Positions 43,685-52,918 of a stretch of DNA of 64,000 nt are shown here, piece by piece. Below the pieces are notes generated by a model. That model saw only the letters and a list, made by a program, of their open reading frames with translations. It was not told where the DNA came from and did not search any database. The first letter of the stretch is position 1; each line of letters opens with the position of its first letter. The DNA is from Xanthomonas indica (GTDB lineage Bacteria; Pseudomonadota; Gammaproteobacteria; Xanthomonadales; Xanthomonadaceae): contig NZ_CP131914.1 in the NCBI RefSeq assembly GCF_040529045.1, positions 1,162,501 through 1,226,500 of the forward strand, read 5' to 3'. Position numbers and translations under genes: made by a program.

Positions 43685-44467
43685 TCAGCCGGCGGCACCG
43701 GCGCCGAGCGCGCGCAGCTGCGTCTGCAGCGTGGCGGCGTTGTCGAGGGCGTGGCCGAGCGCGGTGTTGTCGAAGATCACCCAGGCTTGGCCCGGGTGCG
43801 GCGTGGCGGCGACGACGCGCTCGGCCAGGGTGCGCAGCGTGGCGTCGGCGTAGTCGCTGTAGTAGAGGCGCGGCGCGCCGTGCCAGCGCCAGTAGGCCGG
43901 CGTCGCCGTGCCGGCCGGCTGCGCGGCGGTTGCGTTGAGGGCCGGGTCGGCGGCCACGCGCGCGATGCGGTGGCGCTGCCACAGCGCCTCGGCGCGCGCG
44001 CTGAACCAACTGGCATGGCGCGGTTCGCAGGCGATGCCGCCGTGCCAGCGGCGCCGCAGCATCGCGAAGAAGGTGGCGGCGGTGCGCGCATCGAAGGCCA
44101 GGCTGGGCGGCAGTTGCACCAGCAGGCAGCCGAGCTTGTCGCCGAGATGGCCGACCTCGCCAAGGAAGGTCTGCAGCAGCGGCGCGACGCGGTACAGCCG
44201 CGCGTCGTGGGTAATCGTGCGTGGCACTTTGGCGGAGAAGCGGAACGCCGCCGGCACGCTGTCGGCCCAGCGCTGGTAGGTGCTCGCGCGGTGAGCGCGG
44301 TAGAACGTGGAATTGATCTCGACCGCGTCGAAGCGGGTGGCATAGCGCGCCAGCTGGCTGGCGCCGTCGCCGACCAAGGCGCGCTGCGTGCTGGCGATCG
44401 ACCAGCCGGCGCAGCCGACGCGGATGTTCGGCGCGGCGTCGGCGCGGCGGGGAGAAGCGGTCGGCAT
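43685..44467 (-). CDS. DUF72 family protein
   Basis: 260 aa from ATG 44467. The family pattern is clear: IRVGCAGWSI, DAVEINSTFYRAHRASTYQR, FSAKVPRTITHD, LGDKLGCLLVQLPPSLAFDA and a late YYSDYADATLRTLAERV, DNTALGHALDNAATLQ. DUF72 proteins adopt a TIM-barrel fold; their reaction is not established. Cytoplasmic. The gene lies between an M16 fragment and the intact M16 gene, all on the minus strand. Confidence 0.92.
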   Translation of the reverse strand: MPTASPRRADAAPNIRVGCAGWSIASTQRALVGDGASQLARYATRFDAVEINSTFYRAHRASTYQRWADSVPAAFRFSAKVPRTITHDARLYRVAPLLQTFLGEVGHLGDKLGCLLVQLPPSLAFDARTAATFFAMLRRRWHGGIACEPRHASWFSARAEALWQRHRIARVAADPALNATAAQPAGTATPAYWRWHGAPRLYYSDYADATLRTLAERVVAATPHPGQAWVIFDNTALGHALDNAATLQTQLRALGAGAAG

Positions 44468-44746
44468 CGGCGGCAGCGGGCGAGAACAGGCCTTCCGGAT
44501 ACCAAGTGCTGCGGCCAGGAGCCGTGAAGGACAGGCGCCGCGCCCCGCCTTGGCGACTCATCCGCCACCCGCGGGCCAGGGCGGCCGGTGCCTGCAGGCT
44601 GCGCCGGAGCGCAGCCTGCACGTTTCCTGTCGTCGCATGTCGCATGTCGCATCGCGCGATGGCGCTGCGTTGCGATGGCGCCGACGCCCGATGCTGGCGT
44701 CGGCGCGTGGCGCATGGCGGGGCAACCCCGCCATGCGTGTGCGGCG

Positions 44747-47632
44747 TTACGGCTTGGCCTTCGCCTTGACCGGCTGGCCGTCGCTGTCCAGCACCTGCAC
44801 CTCGCCCAGCTTCAGCGCGCGCACCGGCGCTTCGATCTGCTTGAGGTCGCCGACGATGACCCAGGTCATCGCCTGCGGCGCCACGATCTCCTTGATCGCC
44901 GCTTCCGCCGCCGGCTGGTCGACCGCTTCCAGGCGCGTCTTCAGCGTCTGCACGTAGTCGTCCGGGCGGCCGTACTGGACGATGCCTTCCATCGCGCTGA
45001 GCACCGCGCCGGTGGTCTCGAAGCTGCCCGGCAGGGCGCGTACGCGCTGTTCCTTGATCTTGGCGATCTCGGCGGCGGTCAGCGGCTTGTCGCCGACCAC
45101 GGCCTTGGCTTCCTTGAGGATCTCGGCGGCCGATTCGGCGGTCTTGTCGGTCTGCACCGGGGCGAAGAACAGGAACGGGCGCTGGCCGATCGCGTCGATC
45201 ATGAAGCTGTTGGCGCCGTAGGCCCAGCGCTTGTCCTCGCGCAGGTTCATGTTCAGGCGCGAGGTGAAGGTGCCGCCGAAGGCGCCGTTGGCCACGCCGA
45301 TCGCCAGGTTGTTCGGCGCCTTGGTCGAGGGCGCCAGCAGGCCGGCCAGGATCAGCGACTGCGGGGCGTCGTCGCGGTTGATCAGGAACACGCGCGGCTT
45401 GGGCTGCGCGGCCACCTGCGGCAGGCTCTTGGTCGGGCGCTTGCCGGACGGGGCCTGCCAGTCGCCGAACGCGGCATCCAACTGCGGGATGATCTTGTCC
45501 AGGGTGGTATCGCCGGCGACCAGGATGCGCACGTTGTCCGGACGCAGCCAGTTGTTCTGGAACGCGCTCAGGTCGCCCGCGGTCAGGCTCTTGATCGCGG
45601 CCTCGGTGCCGGTGCCGGTGAGCGGCACGCCGTACGGATGGGTCGGGCCGTACAGCAGCGGCGGCAGGGTGCGCAGCGCCAGGCCCTGCGGCTGGGTCTT
45701 CTCCTGCGCGATCGAGGCCAGCCACTGGCCGCGGATGCGCTCGATGTCGTCGGCCTTGAACGCCGGGTTGCGCACGATGTCGGCGAACAGTTCCAGCGAC
45801 GGCGCCAACTGGTCGTTGAGCGCGTTGAGCGAGGCGTCGCAGCTGTCCAGCTCGCAGGACACGCTGGTCATCGCGCCCAGGCGCTGGCGGCGCTGCGCCA
45901 CGTCCACCGAATCCAGGTTGCGGGTGCTCTCGTTCATCAGCGCCGCGGTGAAGTTGGCGGTGCCGAGCTTGCCGCCGCGGTCGGTCGCATAGCCGGCATC
46001 GAACAGCAGCTGGATCTGCGTGACCGGGATGGTGTGGCGCTCGGCCAGCACCACCTCGATGCCGTTCTTGAGCTTGCCGCGCTGCAGCTGCGGGAAGCTC
46101 AGGCTCGGGAACTGGGTGGTCTCCGGCACGCCGGCGGCGCGATCGACCTGGGTCTTGCCGACGCTGTAGTTGCCCTTGGCCGGCACCTTCGGCGCGGGCT
46201 TGCCCGGGGCCGCCGGCAGCGGCTTGACCGCCTTGTCCTCGGCCGCCGGATCGAAGCCCTCCGGCGCCGGCAGCACGGTCAGCAGGTAGTCGCCCTTGCC
46301 GAACCAGGTGTCGGCGGCCTTGCGCACGCTGGCGACGGTGGCGTCCTGCGCGCGCTGCAGGTCCTTCTTGTAGGCGCCCGGATCGTTGCGGTAGACCTGG
46401 CCCTCGGCCAGCACGGTGGCCTTGCCGCCGAAGCCGCCGACCTTCTCCAGGCCGCGCACGAAGCCGGCGCGGTAGCCGACCTGGGCGCGCTGCAGTTCGT
46501 CGGCGGTGGGGCCTTCGGCCAGGAACTTCTGCAGTTCGTCGGCGATGGCGGCCTCGACCTTGGCCGGGTCCACGCCTTCCTTCACGTCGGCGGTGATCTG
46601 CAACTGGCTGGCCAGCGCGAACGACTGCAGGCCGGCGGAGACGTCGTCGGCCAGCTTGTCGCGATAGACCAGGCGCTGGTACAGGCGGCTGGTCTTGCCG
46701 CCGCCGAGCACGGTGGTGGCCAGGTCCAGCAGCACCGCGTCGTCGGTGCCCAGCTGCGGTGCCACCCAGGTGCGGTAGATGCGCGGCTGCGCGACGTGGT
46801 CGTGCTGCACGCCGCGGGTCTGCTTGGCCAGCGGGGTGATCCACGGCTGTTGGCGCGGCACCGGGCGGCCGGCGGGGATGTCGCCGAAGTACTGCTCGGC
46901 CTTGGCCTTGGCCTGCGCCACGGTGATGTCGCCGGCCAGCACCAGGGTGGTGTTGGCAGCGCCGTAGTTGTCGTGGAACCACTGCTTGACGTCGTCCAGC
47001 GAGGCCGCGTCGAGGTCGGCCATCGAGCCGATGGTGTCGTGCTGGTAGGGATGGTTGGCCGGGAAGATGTTGGCCAGGATGTTCTCGTCGACGCGGCCGT
47101 AGGGACGGTTCTGGCCCTGGCGCTTCTCGTTCTGGACCACGCCGCGCTGGGTGTCCAGTTCCTTCTGGCCGATCGCGCCGAGCAGGTGGCCCATGCGGTC
47201 CGATTCCATCCACAGCGCGGTGTCCAGCGCGGTGGTCGGCACGGTCTCGAAGTAGTTGGTGCGGTCGAACCAGGTGGTGCCGTTCATGTCGGTGGCACCG
47301 ACCTTCTCGAACGGCTGGAAGTAGGTGCCCTTGTGGTTCTCCGAGCCGGAGAACATCAGGTGCTCGAACAGGTGCGCGAAGCCGGTCTTGCCGGCCGGCT
47401 CGTCGCCCGAGCCGATGTGGTACCAGATGCTCACCGCCACCACCGGCGCCTTGTGGTCCTCGTGCACGACCACGGTCAGGCCGTTGGGCAGGGTGAAGCG
47501 GGTGTAGGCGATCTCCGGCGCGGTCGCCTGGCCCGGCGTGGCCGCGGCCAGGGCCGACGGCGCGGCCACCAGGGCGGCGCCGGTGCCGAGGGTGAGGATG
47601 CTGGAGATCAACAGCGACAAGGGTCGGAGCAT
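44747..47632 (-). CDS. exported M16-family zinc metallopeptidase
   Basis: 961 aa from ATG 47632. Signal peptide ends about SALA-AATPG (residue 30). The inverted zinc motif HLFEH (His87, Glu90, His91) with the downstream VVQNEKRQ glutamate is in the first M16 domain. The second half (from about 510) is a catalytically empty M16 repeat with KNGIEVVLAERHTIPVTQIQ, as in pitrilysin-like clamshell peptidases. Such enzymes degrade short peptides in the periplasm. The gene is monocistronic, 172 bases upstream of which lies the first cellulase's terminator. Confidence 0.93.
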   Translation of the reverse strand: MLRPLSLLISSILTLGTGAALVAAPSALAAATPGQATAPEIAYTRFTLPNGLTVVVHEDHKAPVVAVSIWYHIGSGDEPAGKTGFAHLFEHLMFSGSENHKGTYFQPFEKVGATDMNGTTWFDRTNYFETVPTTALDTALWMESDRMGHLLGAIGQKELDTQRGVVQNEKRQGQNRPYGRVDENILANIFPANHPYQHDTIGSMADLDAASLDDVKQWFHDNYGAANTTLVLAGDITVAQAKAKAEQYFGDIPAGRPVPRQQPWITPLAKQTRGVQHDHVAQPRIYRTWVAPQLGTDDAVLLDLATTVLGGGKTSRLYQRLVYRDKLADDVSAGLQSFALASQLQITADVKEGVDPAKVEAAIADELQKFLAEGPTADELQRAQVGYRAGFVRGLEKVGGFGGKATVLAEGQVYRNDPGAYKKDLQRAQDATVASVRKAADTWFGKGDYLLTVLPAPEGFDPAAEDKAVKPLPAAPGKPAPKVPAKGNYSVGKTQVDRAAGVPETTQFPSLSFPQLQRGKLKNGIEVVLAERHTIPVTQIQLLFDAGYATDRGGKLGTANFTAALMNESTRNLDSVDVAQRRQRLGAMTSVSCELDSCDASLNALNDQLAPSLELFADIVRNPAFKADDIERIRGQWLASIAQEKTQPQGLALRTLPPLLYGPTHPYGVPLTGTGTEAAIKSLTAGDLSAFQNNWLRPDNVRILVAGDTTLDKIIPQLDAAFGDWQAPSGKRPTKSLPQVAAQPKPRVFLINRDDAPQSLILAGLLAPSTKAPNNLAIGVANGAFGGTFTSRLNMNLREDKRWAYGANSFMIDAIGQRPFLFFAPVQTDKTAESAAEILKEAKAVVGDKPLTAAEIAKIKEQRVRALPGSFETTGAVLSAMEGIVQYGRPDDYVQTLKTRLEAVDQPAAEAAIKEIVAPQAMTWVIVGDLKQIEAPVRALKLGEVQVLDSDGQPVKAKAKP

Positions 47633-47737
47633 GGGCCGGGCCTGAGTGTGGACAATGCGCCAGCATAGAGGGGTGGCGCCGGCCGCGGGAACGTGACTGA
47701 TGGCACACAGCGGTGTGCCGGGCGGGCGGTCGGCATC

Positions 47738-47771
47738 GCGCACGGCCATCCCCGGGGGAATGGCCGTGCGC
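47738..47771 (-). terminator. terminator hairpin of the first cellulase gene
   Basis: A perfect 12-base stem (GCGCACGGCCAT, 47738-47749; ATGGCCGTGCGC, 47760-47771) lies 34 bases beyond the cellulase stop on the minus strand. Confidence 0.65.
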
Positions 47772-47804
47772 ATGGCGTCAGGCCTGCCGTGGAGCGCTCA
47801 GCGC

Positions 47805-49250
47805 TCAGCGTGCGGCGCAGAAACCGAATTCGGCGGTCGCGCCCGGGGCCAGGGTCTTGTTCCAGTCCACGCCGCTGGCGCTGAGCGTGGTGCCGGACTG
47901 CGTCCAGGTGGCGTTCCACAGGTTGCTGATGGTGCCGCTGATCGACAGGGTGGCGGTCCAGTCGCCGCTGCTGCCGCCGGTGTTGGTCACCTGCACGCGG
48001 TTGCAGTAGCCGGCGTTCCAGTCGCTGTCGACCAGCACCTTGGTGCTGAAGCTGCTGCCGGACGGTGGCGGCGTGGGCGTTCCGCCGCCGCCGCCGTTGC
48101 CACCGCCACCGCCACCGCCAGTGCTGCTGCCGTCGCCGTCCCACAGCTTCTTCAGCAGGGTCACCTTGTCGTTGCGCACCGTGCTCCAGTCGTCATTGAG
48201 GATGCCGCCGGTGTCGCCGCTGTTCGGGTTCCACGACCAGTAGAAGCCGCTGTGGATGCCCTTGCCGATCAGGTAGTCGACCAGCGCGTTCTGCCACTGC
48301 ACGTCCAGCGGGTTGCCCTGGCCGTACTTGCCGCCGAACTCGCCCAGCAGCAGCGCGTGGCCGGCCTGGACGAACCGGCCGAAATGCTGCTCCCAGATCG
48401 CGGGCATGTTGGCCGGGAAGTTGGAGGCGCTGAAGTAGGACTGCATGGACACGTCCGGCCCGTACACGTGCGGCGCGAGCAGCAGGCGGTTGGCCGGAAT
48501 GGACAGCGGCGTGCAGGCCAGCGGTTCCAGGTTCTCGCCCCAGAAGTGCGCGGTGCTGCTCGAACAGGTCGGCGTGTCGGCGATGCCCTCGACCACGATC
48601 AGCCAGTTCGGCGCCGCCTTCAGCACCGCTGCCGCCGCGCGCTCGGCCGCCTTGTTCCAGTCGGTGGCGGCATTGCCGCTGCCCCAGGTGGCGGCGCCGT
48701 GCGGCTCGTTCTTCAGGTCCAGGCCGATCACGCCCGGGACCGACGCGTAGCGCTTGGCGACGAAGCTCAGGTCGTCCAACCACTGCTGCTCGCTGTAGCT
48801 GCCGGTGTACCAGAGTTCGGAGATGGCGTTGCAGTCCGGCGTGTGGTGGTCGAGCAGCACGTACATGCCGCGGCTGCTGAGTTCGTTGATCACCTTGTCC
48901 AGGATCTGCAGCGAGTTCAGGCCCTGCAGGTCCGCATTGCGGCTGTAGTCGATGCTGCCGGGCGACACCGCCTGCAGCGTCTGCGGGCAGAACGGCAGGC
49001 GCACGGCGTTGAAGCCCAGGCCCTGCATCTGCGTGATCATGTCCTTCCAGTTGCGCGCCCACAGGCCGTGCACGGTGTGCTGCGAGGTCTCGAAACCGAA
49101 CCAGTTGACGCCGCGCAACTGCACGGCGTTGCCGGCGTCGTCCACCACCTTGCCTTGCTGGATGGCGTAGCTCCAGGCCGAGCCGCTGGCCGCCACGAGC
49201 GCCGCGGCGAGCAGGCAGCGGGTGATACGGGAGTGCAGGGACCGATTCAT
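47805..49250 (-). CDS. secreted cellulase, GH5 plus CBM2 (copy 1)
   Basis: 481 aa from ATG 49250. Signal peptide ends SGSAWS-YAIQQ (about 26). GH5 features: RGVNWFGFET, FNAVRLPFC, MYVLLDHHTPDC, acid/base Glu in GLDLKNEPHG, and nucleophile Glu in LLLGEFGGKYG. A glycine-rich linker (SSTGGGGGGGNGGGGG, about 360-376) joins a C-terminal CBM2 (FSTKVLVDSDWNAGYCNRVQ; NATWTQSGTTLSASGVDWN) with its two cysteines. An endoglucanase for plant cellulose, secreted by Sec and the type II system in Xanthomonas. It is the downstream member of a tandem pair. Confidence 0.94.
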   Translation of the reverse strand: MNRSLHSRITRCLLAAALVAASGSAWSYAIQQGKVVDDAGNAVQLRGVNWFGFETSQHTVHGLWARNWKDMITQMQGLGFNAVRLPFCPQTLQAVSPGSIDYSRNADLQGLNSLQILDKVINELSSRGMYVLLDHHTPDCNAISELWYTGSYSEQQWLDDLSFVAKRYASVPGVIGLDLKNEPHGAATWGSGNAATDWNKAAERAAAAVLKAAPNWLIVVEGIADTPTCSSSTAHFWGENLEPLACTPLSIPANRLLLAPHVYGPDVSMQSYFSASNFPANMPAIWEQHFGRFVQAGHALLLGEFGGKYGQGNPLDVQWQNALVDYLIGKGIHSGFYWSWNPNSGDTGGILNDDWSTVRNDKVTLLKKLWDGDGSSTGGGGGGGNGGGGGTPTPPPSGSSFSTKVLVDSDWNAGYCNRVQVTNTGGSSGDWTATLSISGTISNLWNATWTQSGTTLSASGVDWNKTLAPGATAEFGFCAAR

Positions 49251-49437
49251 CGCGATGGCTCCGATGGCGGCCGGTGCGGAGTGCGCCAGCCAAGGGGGGG
49301 CGGATGCTTGGCGGCGATGATCGGCAGTGTCCGCCATGGCGGCCGTGACTGCCGTTGCAGAAGACGGGCTTGTCCACCGATTGCGCGCAGGTGCTGTGGT
49401 GCTGTCCACGGGCGCGCAGTTGCCCGCTGCAAACGTC

Positions 49438-49465
49438 AACGGCAGCGTCGCAGGACGCTGCCGTT
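49438..49465 (-). terminator. terminator hairpin of the second cellulase gene
   Basis: A perfect 12-base stem, AACGGCAGCGTC (49438-49449) and GACGCTGCCGTT (49454-49465), with loop GCAG, lies 43 bases beyond the minus-strand stop of copy 2. It separates the two cellulase transcripts, so each must have its own promoter. Confidence 0.7.
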
Positions 49466-49507
49466 CGCATGGTCACGGCGCGATGCGCGCCGTGTGTGGC
49501 TACCGCC

Positions 49508-50941
49508 TCAGCGCGCGGCGCAGAACCCGAACTCGGCGGTGGCGCCGGGGGCCAGGGTCTTGTTCCAGTCCACGCCGCTGGCGCTGAGCGTGGTGCCCGA
49601 CTGCGTCCAGGTGGCGTTCCACAGGTTGTTGACGGTGCCGCTGATGGACAGGGTGACCGCCCAGTTGCCGGTGGCGCTGCCGCTGTTGGTCACCTGCACG
49701 CGTTCGCAGTAGCCGGCGTTCCAGTCGCTGTCGACGATGATCTTGGTGCTGAAGCTGGCGCTGCCCGGTGCCGGGGTCGGCGTGGGCGTCGGCGTCGGGG
49801 TGGGCGTCGGCGTGGTGCCGCTGGTGTCGCCCCACAGCCGCTTGAGCCCGGCCATCTTCTCGGTGCGCACGGTGGTCCAGTCGTCGTCGAGCACGCCGCC
49901 GGTGTCGCGGCTGTTGGGGTTCCAGGCCCAGTAGAAGCCGCTGCGGATGTTCTTCTTGATCAGGTAGTCGATCAGCGCCTTCTGCAGGATCGGATCCTGC
50001 GCCTGGTTGCGGCCTTCGTTGCCGCCGAACTCGCCGATCATCATGGCGTAGCCGCGCTGGGTCAGCTGGCCGAACTGGCGCTCCCAGATCGCCGGCATGT
50101 TGGCCGGGAAGTTGCCGTCGCCGAAGTAGGGCTGCCAGTTCACGTCCGGGCCGTACACGTGCGGCGACAGCAGCAGGCGGTTGGCCGGCACGTTGAGCTT
50201 GGTGCAGGTCAGCGGTTCCAGGTTGCCGCCCCACCAGTAGCCGTAGCTGCTGGAACAGGTCGGGTTGTCGGTGATGCCCTCGACCACGATCAGCCACTTC
50301 GGCGCCACCTTCAGCACCGCCGCCGAGGCGCGCTCGACCGCCTTGTTCCAGTCGGTCTTGAGGTTGCCGGTGCCCCAGGTGTTGCGGCCGTTCGGCTCGT
50401 TCTTCAGGTCGATGCCGATCACGCCCGGCACCGACGCGTAGCGCTTGGCCACGAAGCTCAGGTCGCTGAGCCACTGCTGCTCGCTGTAGGAGTCGGTGTA
50501 CCAGAGCTCGGAGATGCCCTGGCAATCGGGCGAGTGATGGTCCAGCAGCACGTACATGCCGCGGCTGCTGAATTCGTTGATCACCTTGTCCAGCACCTGC
50601 AACGAGTTCAGGCCCTGCAGGTCCGGGTTGCGGCCGTAGTCGATGCTGGTGGGCGCGACGCCGCGCAGGGTCTGCGGGCAGAACGGCAGGCGCACGGCGT
50701 TGAAGCCCAGGCCCTGCATCTGCGTGATCATGTCCTTCCAGTTGCGCGCCCACAGGCCGTGCACGGTGTGCGCGCTGCCTTCGAAGCCGAACCAGTTGAC
50801 GCCGCGCAGTTGCACCGCGTTGCCGCGGTCGTCCACCACCGTGCCTTTGCTGATCGCGTAGCTCCAGGCCGAACCGCTGGCGGCCAGCAGCGCGGCGGCC
50901 AGCACGCAGCGGGTGATACGGGGGAGGGGGGACATCGACAT
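49508..50941 (-). CDS. engXCA: secreted cellulase, GH5 plus CBM2 (copy 2, EngXCA-like)
   Basis: 477 aa from ATG 50941 (ATG 50935 also possible). Signal peptide ends SGSAWS-YAISK. GH5 motifs match copy 1: GVNWFGFEGS, LDHHSPDCQG, IDLKNEPNG (acid/base) and MMIGEFGGNEG (nucleophile). The linker is of Thr-Pro type (TPTPTPTPTPTPAPGS) instead of glycine, as described for X. campestris EngXCA. The CBM2 is almost identical to that of copy 1, with the last 38 residues the same. A Clp/CRP-like site with a -10 box lies about 160-200 bases upstream, matching the known Clp control of EngXCA. Confidence 0.95.
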   Translation of the reverse strand: MSMSPLPRITRCVLAAALLAASGSAWSYAISKGTVVDDRGNAVQLRGVNWFGFEGSAHTVHGLWARNWKDMITQMQGLGFNAVRLPFCPQTLRGVAPTSIDYGRNPDLQGLNSLQVLDKVINEFSSRGMYVLLDHHSPDCQGISELWYTDSYSEQQWLSDLSFVAKRYASVPGVIGIDLKNEPNGRNTWGTGNLKTDWNKAVERASAAVLKVAPKWLIVVEGITDNPTCSSSYGYWWGGNLEPLTCTKLNVPANRLLLSPHVYGPDVNWQPYFGDGNFPANMPAIWERQFGQLTQRGYAMMIGEFGGNEGRNQAQDPILQKALIDYLIKKNIRSGFYWAWNPNSRDTGGVLDDDWTTVRTEKMAGLKRLWGDTSGTTPTPTPTPTPTPTPAPGSASFSTKIIVDSDWNAGYCERVQVTNSGSATGNWAVTLSISGTVNNLWNATWTQSGTTLSASGVDWNKTLAPGATAEFGFCAAR

Positions 50942-51099
50942 CTCGGCAGGTCTCCGGAAGCGAGCCGGCCCCGCAGTCGGAGCGGCCCAGGTGATGGTGG
51001 GGAGTGACGGGCTCCGCCCCGGCTGGGTGGATGCCGGGGGCGGGTGCGCGGATCGGCGCGGCCACCGATCCCCGTGGCCGCGCGATACGCGAGCGCGGC

Positions 51100-51140
51100 A
51101 TTAGACCATGTTCAGCTTCGTATTTGAGCGGTTTATCACA
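51100..51140 (-). promoter_or_regulatory. Clp/CRP-like site and -10 for the second cellulase gene
   Basis: In a short AT-rich patch, minus-strand TGTGA-TAAACC-GCTCA (51125-51140) matches eight of ten bases of the CRP/Clp half-site pair TGTGA-N6-TCACA. Twenty bases further towards the gene lies TCTAAT (51100-51105) as -10. The dyad centre would be near -40, the class II activator position. The remainder of the 303-base gap holds the M28 promoter (TACACT near 51207) and nothing else. Confidence 0.5.
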
Positions 51141-51244
51141 ATAAATTTTTGCGATAGCGCACGGATGGCGGTCAGCTGGCCTACCCCGGCCCGGGGTGGG
51201 CGCCGCTACACTCGATCTTCTTTGTGTCCGCCGAGGGGAACCCC

Positions 51245-52918
51245 GTGAAACAACCGATCGTGAGCCTGCTGGCCCTGGCGCTGTCCGGCGCCTGCCTGGC
51301 GGCGCCGCCGCCCGCACCGACCTTCGACACCCAGCGCCTGTCCACCGACGTCAAGACGCTGGCCTCCGACGCCTACGAGGGCCGCGCCCCGGGCTCGGCG
51401 GGCGAGGAGAAGACCGTGGCCTACCTCAGCGCGCAGTTCCAGGCGGCCGGCCTGCAGCCCGGCGGCGACCTGCACGACGGCAAGCGCCTGTGGACGCAGG
51501 CGGTGCCGCTGCGCCGCGCCGACATCGTCGGCACCCCGCGCCTGGCGATCGCCAGTGGCGACCAGCGCCAAACCCTGACCCAGGGCCAGCAGATCGCCGT
51601 GCGCGCCGCGCTGGACGGCAGCAGCCAGGTGACCCTGGACGGGGCGCCGCTGGTGTTCGTCGGCTATGGGGTGAAGGCGCCCGAGCGCGGCTGGGACGAC
51701 TTCAAGGGCGTCGACCTGAAGGGCAAGATCGCGGTGGTGCTGATCAACGACCCCGACTTCGAGACCGGCAAGGGCGCGTTCGACGGCAAGGGCATGACCT
51801 ACTACGGCCGCTGGACCTACAAGTTCGAGGAAGGCGCGCGGCAGGGCGCGGCCGGCGTGCTGATCGTGCACGAGACCGCACCGGCCTCCTACGGCTGGGC
51901 CACCGTCGCCAACTCCAACACCAACAGCATGTTCGACGTGGTCCGCGACGATCCCAAGTCGGTGCACCCGGAGCTGGAGGGTTGGATCCAGCGCGATCTG
52001 GCGGTGGAGCTGTTCAAGCGCGCCGGGCTGGATTTCGATGCGCTGAAGAAGCAGGCGCAATCGCGCGACTTCAAGCCGGTGCCGCTGAAGGGCGAGCGCC
52101 TGTATGCCGACTACGCGGTGAAGTCGGAGGTGATCACCTCGCACAACGTGGTCGCGCGGCTGCCCGGCAAGACCCAGCCGGACGACACCCTCATCTACAC
52201 CGCGCACTGGGATCACCTGGGCGTGGGCGCGCCCGACGCCAAGGGCGACCGCATCTTCAACGGCGCGCTGGACAACGCCAGCGGCGTCGCCGCGCTGCTG
52301 GAACTGGCCCGCGCCTTCGCCAAGGGCCCGGCGCCGCAGCGCTCGGTGGTGTTCATGGCAGTCACCGCCGAGGAGAAGGGCCTGCTCGGCTCGGAGTACT
52401 ACGCCTCCAAGCCGCTGTATCCGCTGGCGCGCACGGTGGCGGTGATCAACATGGACGGCATGAGCCCGTTCGGGCCCTCGCGCGATTTCGGCATCTACGG
52501 CACCGCCAAGCTGGAACTGCTCGACGACCTCAAGCGTGTCGCCAAGGGCTGGGACCTGCGCTACACGCCCGATCCGAAGCCGGAGGCCGGCTACTTCTTC
52601 CGCTCCGATCACTTCTCCTTCGCCAAGCGCGGCGTGCCGGCGCTGTCCTTTGCCGCCGGCCAGGACTGGGTGGACGGCGGCGTGGCGGCCGGCAAGGCCG
52701 CCTCGGACGACTACACCGCCAAGCGCTACCACCAGCCCGGCGACGAATGGCAGCCGAACTGGACCTTCGCCGGCGCCGCGCGCGACATGCAGGTGCTGTA
52801 CACCCTGGGCAAGGAACTGGCCAATTCGCCGCAGTGGCCGAACTGGAGCCGCGACTCCGAGTTCCGCGCCGCCCGCGACGCCAGCGCCGCGCAGCGCCCA
52901 GCCGCGCCCGCCAAGTGA
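51245..52918 (+). CDS. exported M28-family zinc aminopeptidase
   Basis: 557 aa from GTG 51245 with GAGGGGAA upstream. Signal peptide ends GACLA-APPPA. A PA domain lies in the middle (about 100-250). Zinc ligands are visible in order: IYTAHWDHLGVG (His, Asp neighbourhood), GALDNASGVAALLELA (Asp), AVTAEEKGLLGS (Glu-Glu), INMDGM (Asp) and KRYHQPGDEW (His). Such enzymes remove N-terminal residues from peptides in the periplasm. The next gene overlaps its stop (GTGA) and is probably cotranslated. Confidence 0.93.
   Translation: MKQPIVSLLALALSGACLAAPPPAPTFDTQRLSTDVKTLASDAYEGRAPGSAGEEKTVAYLSAQFQAAGLQPGGDLHDGKRLWTQAVPLRRADIVGTPRLAIASGDQRQTLTQGQQIAVRAALDGSSQVTLDGAPLVFVGYGVKAPERGWDDFKGVDLKGKIAVVLINDPDFETGKGAFDGKGMTYYGRWTYKFEEGARQGAAGVLIVHETAPASYGWATVANSNTNSMFDVVRDDPKSVHPELEGWIQRDLAVELFKRAGLDFDALKKQAQSRDFKPVPLKGERLYADYAVKSEVITSHNVVARLPGKTQPDDTLIYTAHWDHLGVGAPDAKGDRIFNGALDNASGVAALLELARAFAKGPAPQRSVVFMAVTAEEKGLLGSEYYASKPLYPLARTVAVINMDGMSPFGPSRDFGIYGTAKLELLDDLKRVAKGWDLRYTPDPKPEAGYFFRSDHFSFAKRGVPALSFAAGQDWVDGGVAAGKAASDDYTAKRYHQPGDEWQPNWTFAGAARDMQVLYTLGKELANSPQWPNWSRDSEFRAARDASAAQRPAAPAK

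Noticed and set aside
44588-47668. Long plus-strand open frame opposite the M16 peptidase
   Set aside because: Antisense to a gene with clear catalytic motifs; no ribosome site or recognisable domain.
43545-47708. Very long minus-strand open frame over the M16 gene
   Set aside because: It is the shadow of the M16 and DUF72 genes in another frame; composition is Arg/Gly/Pro-rich low complexity typical of high-GC antisense.
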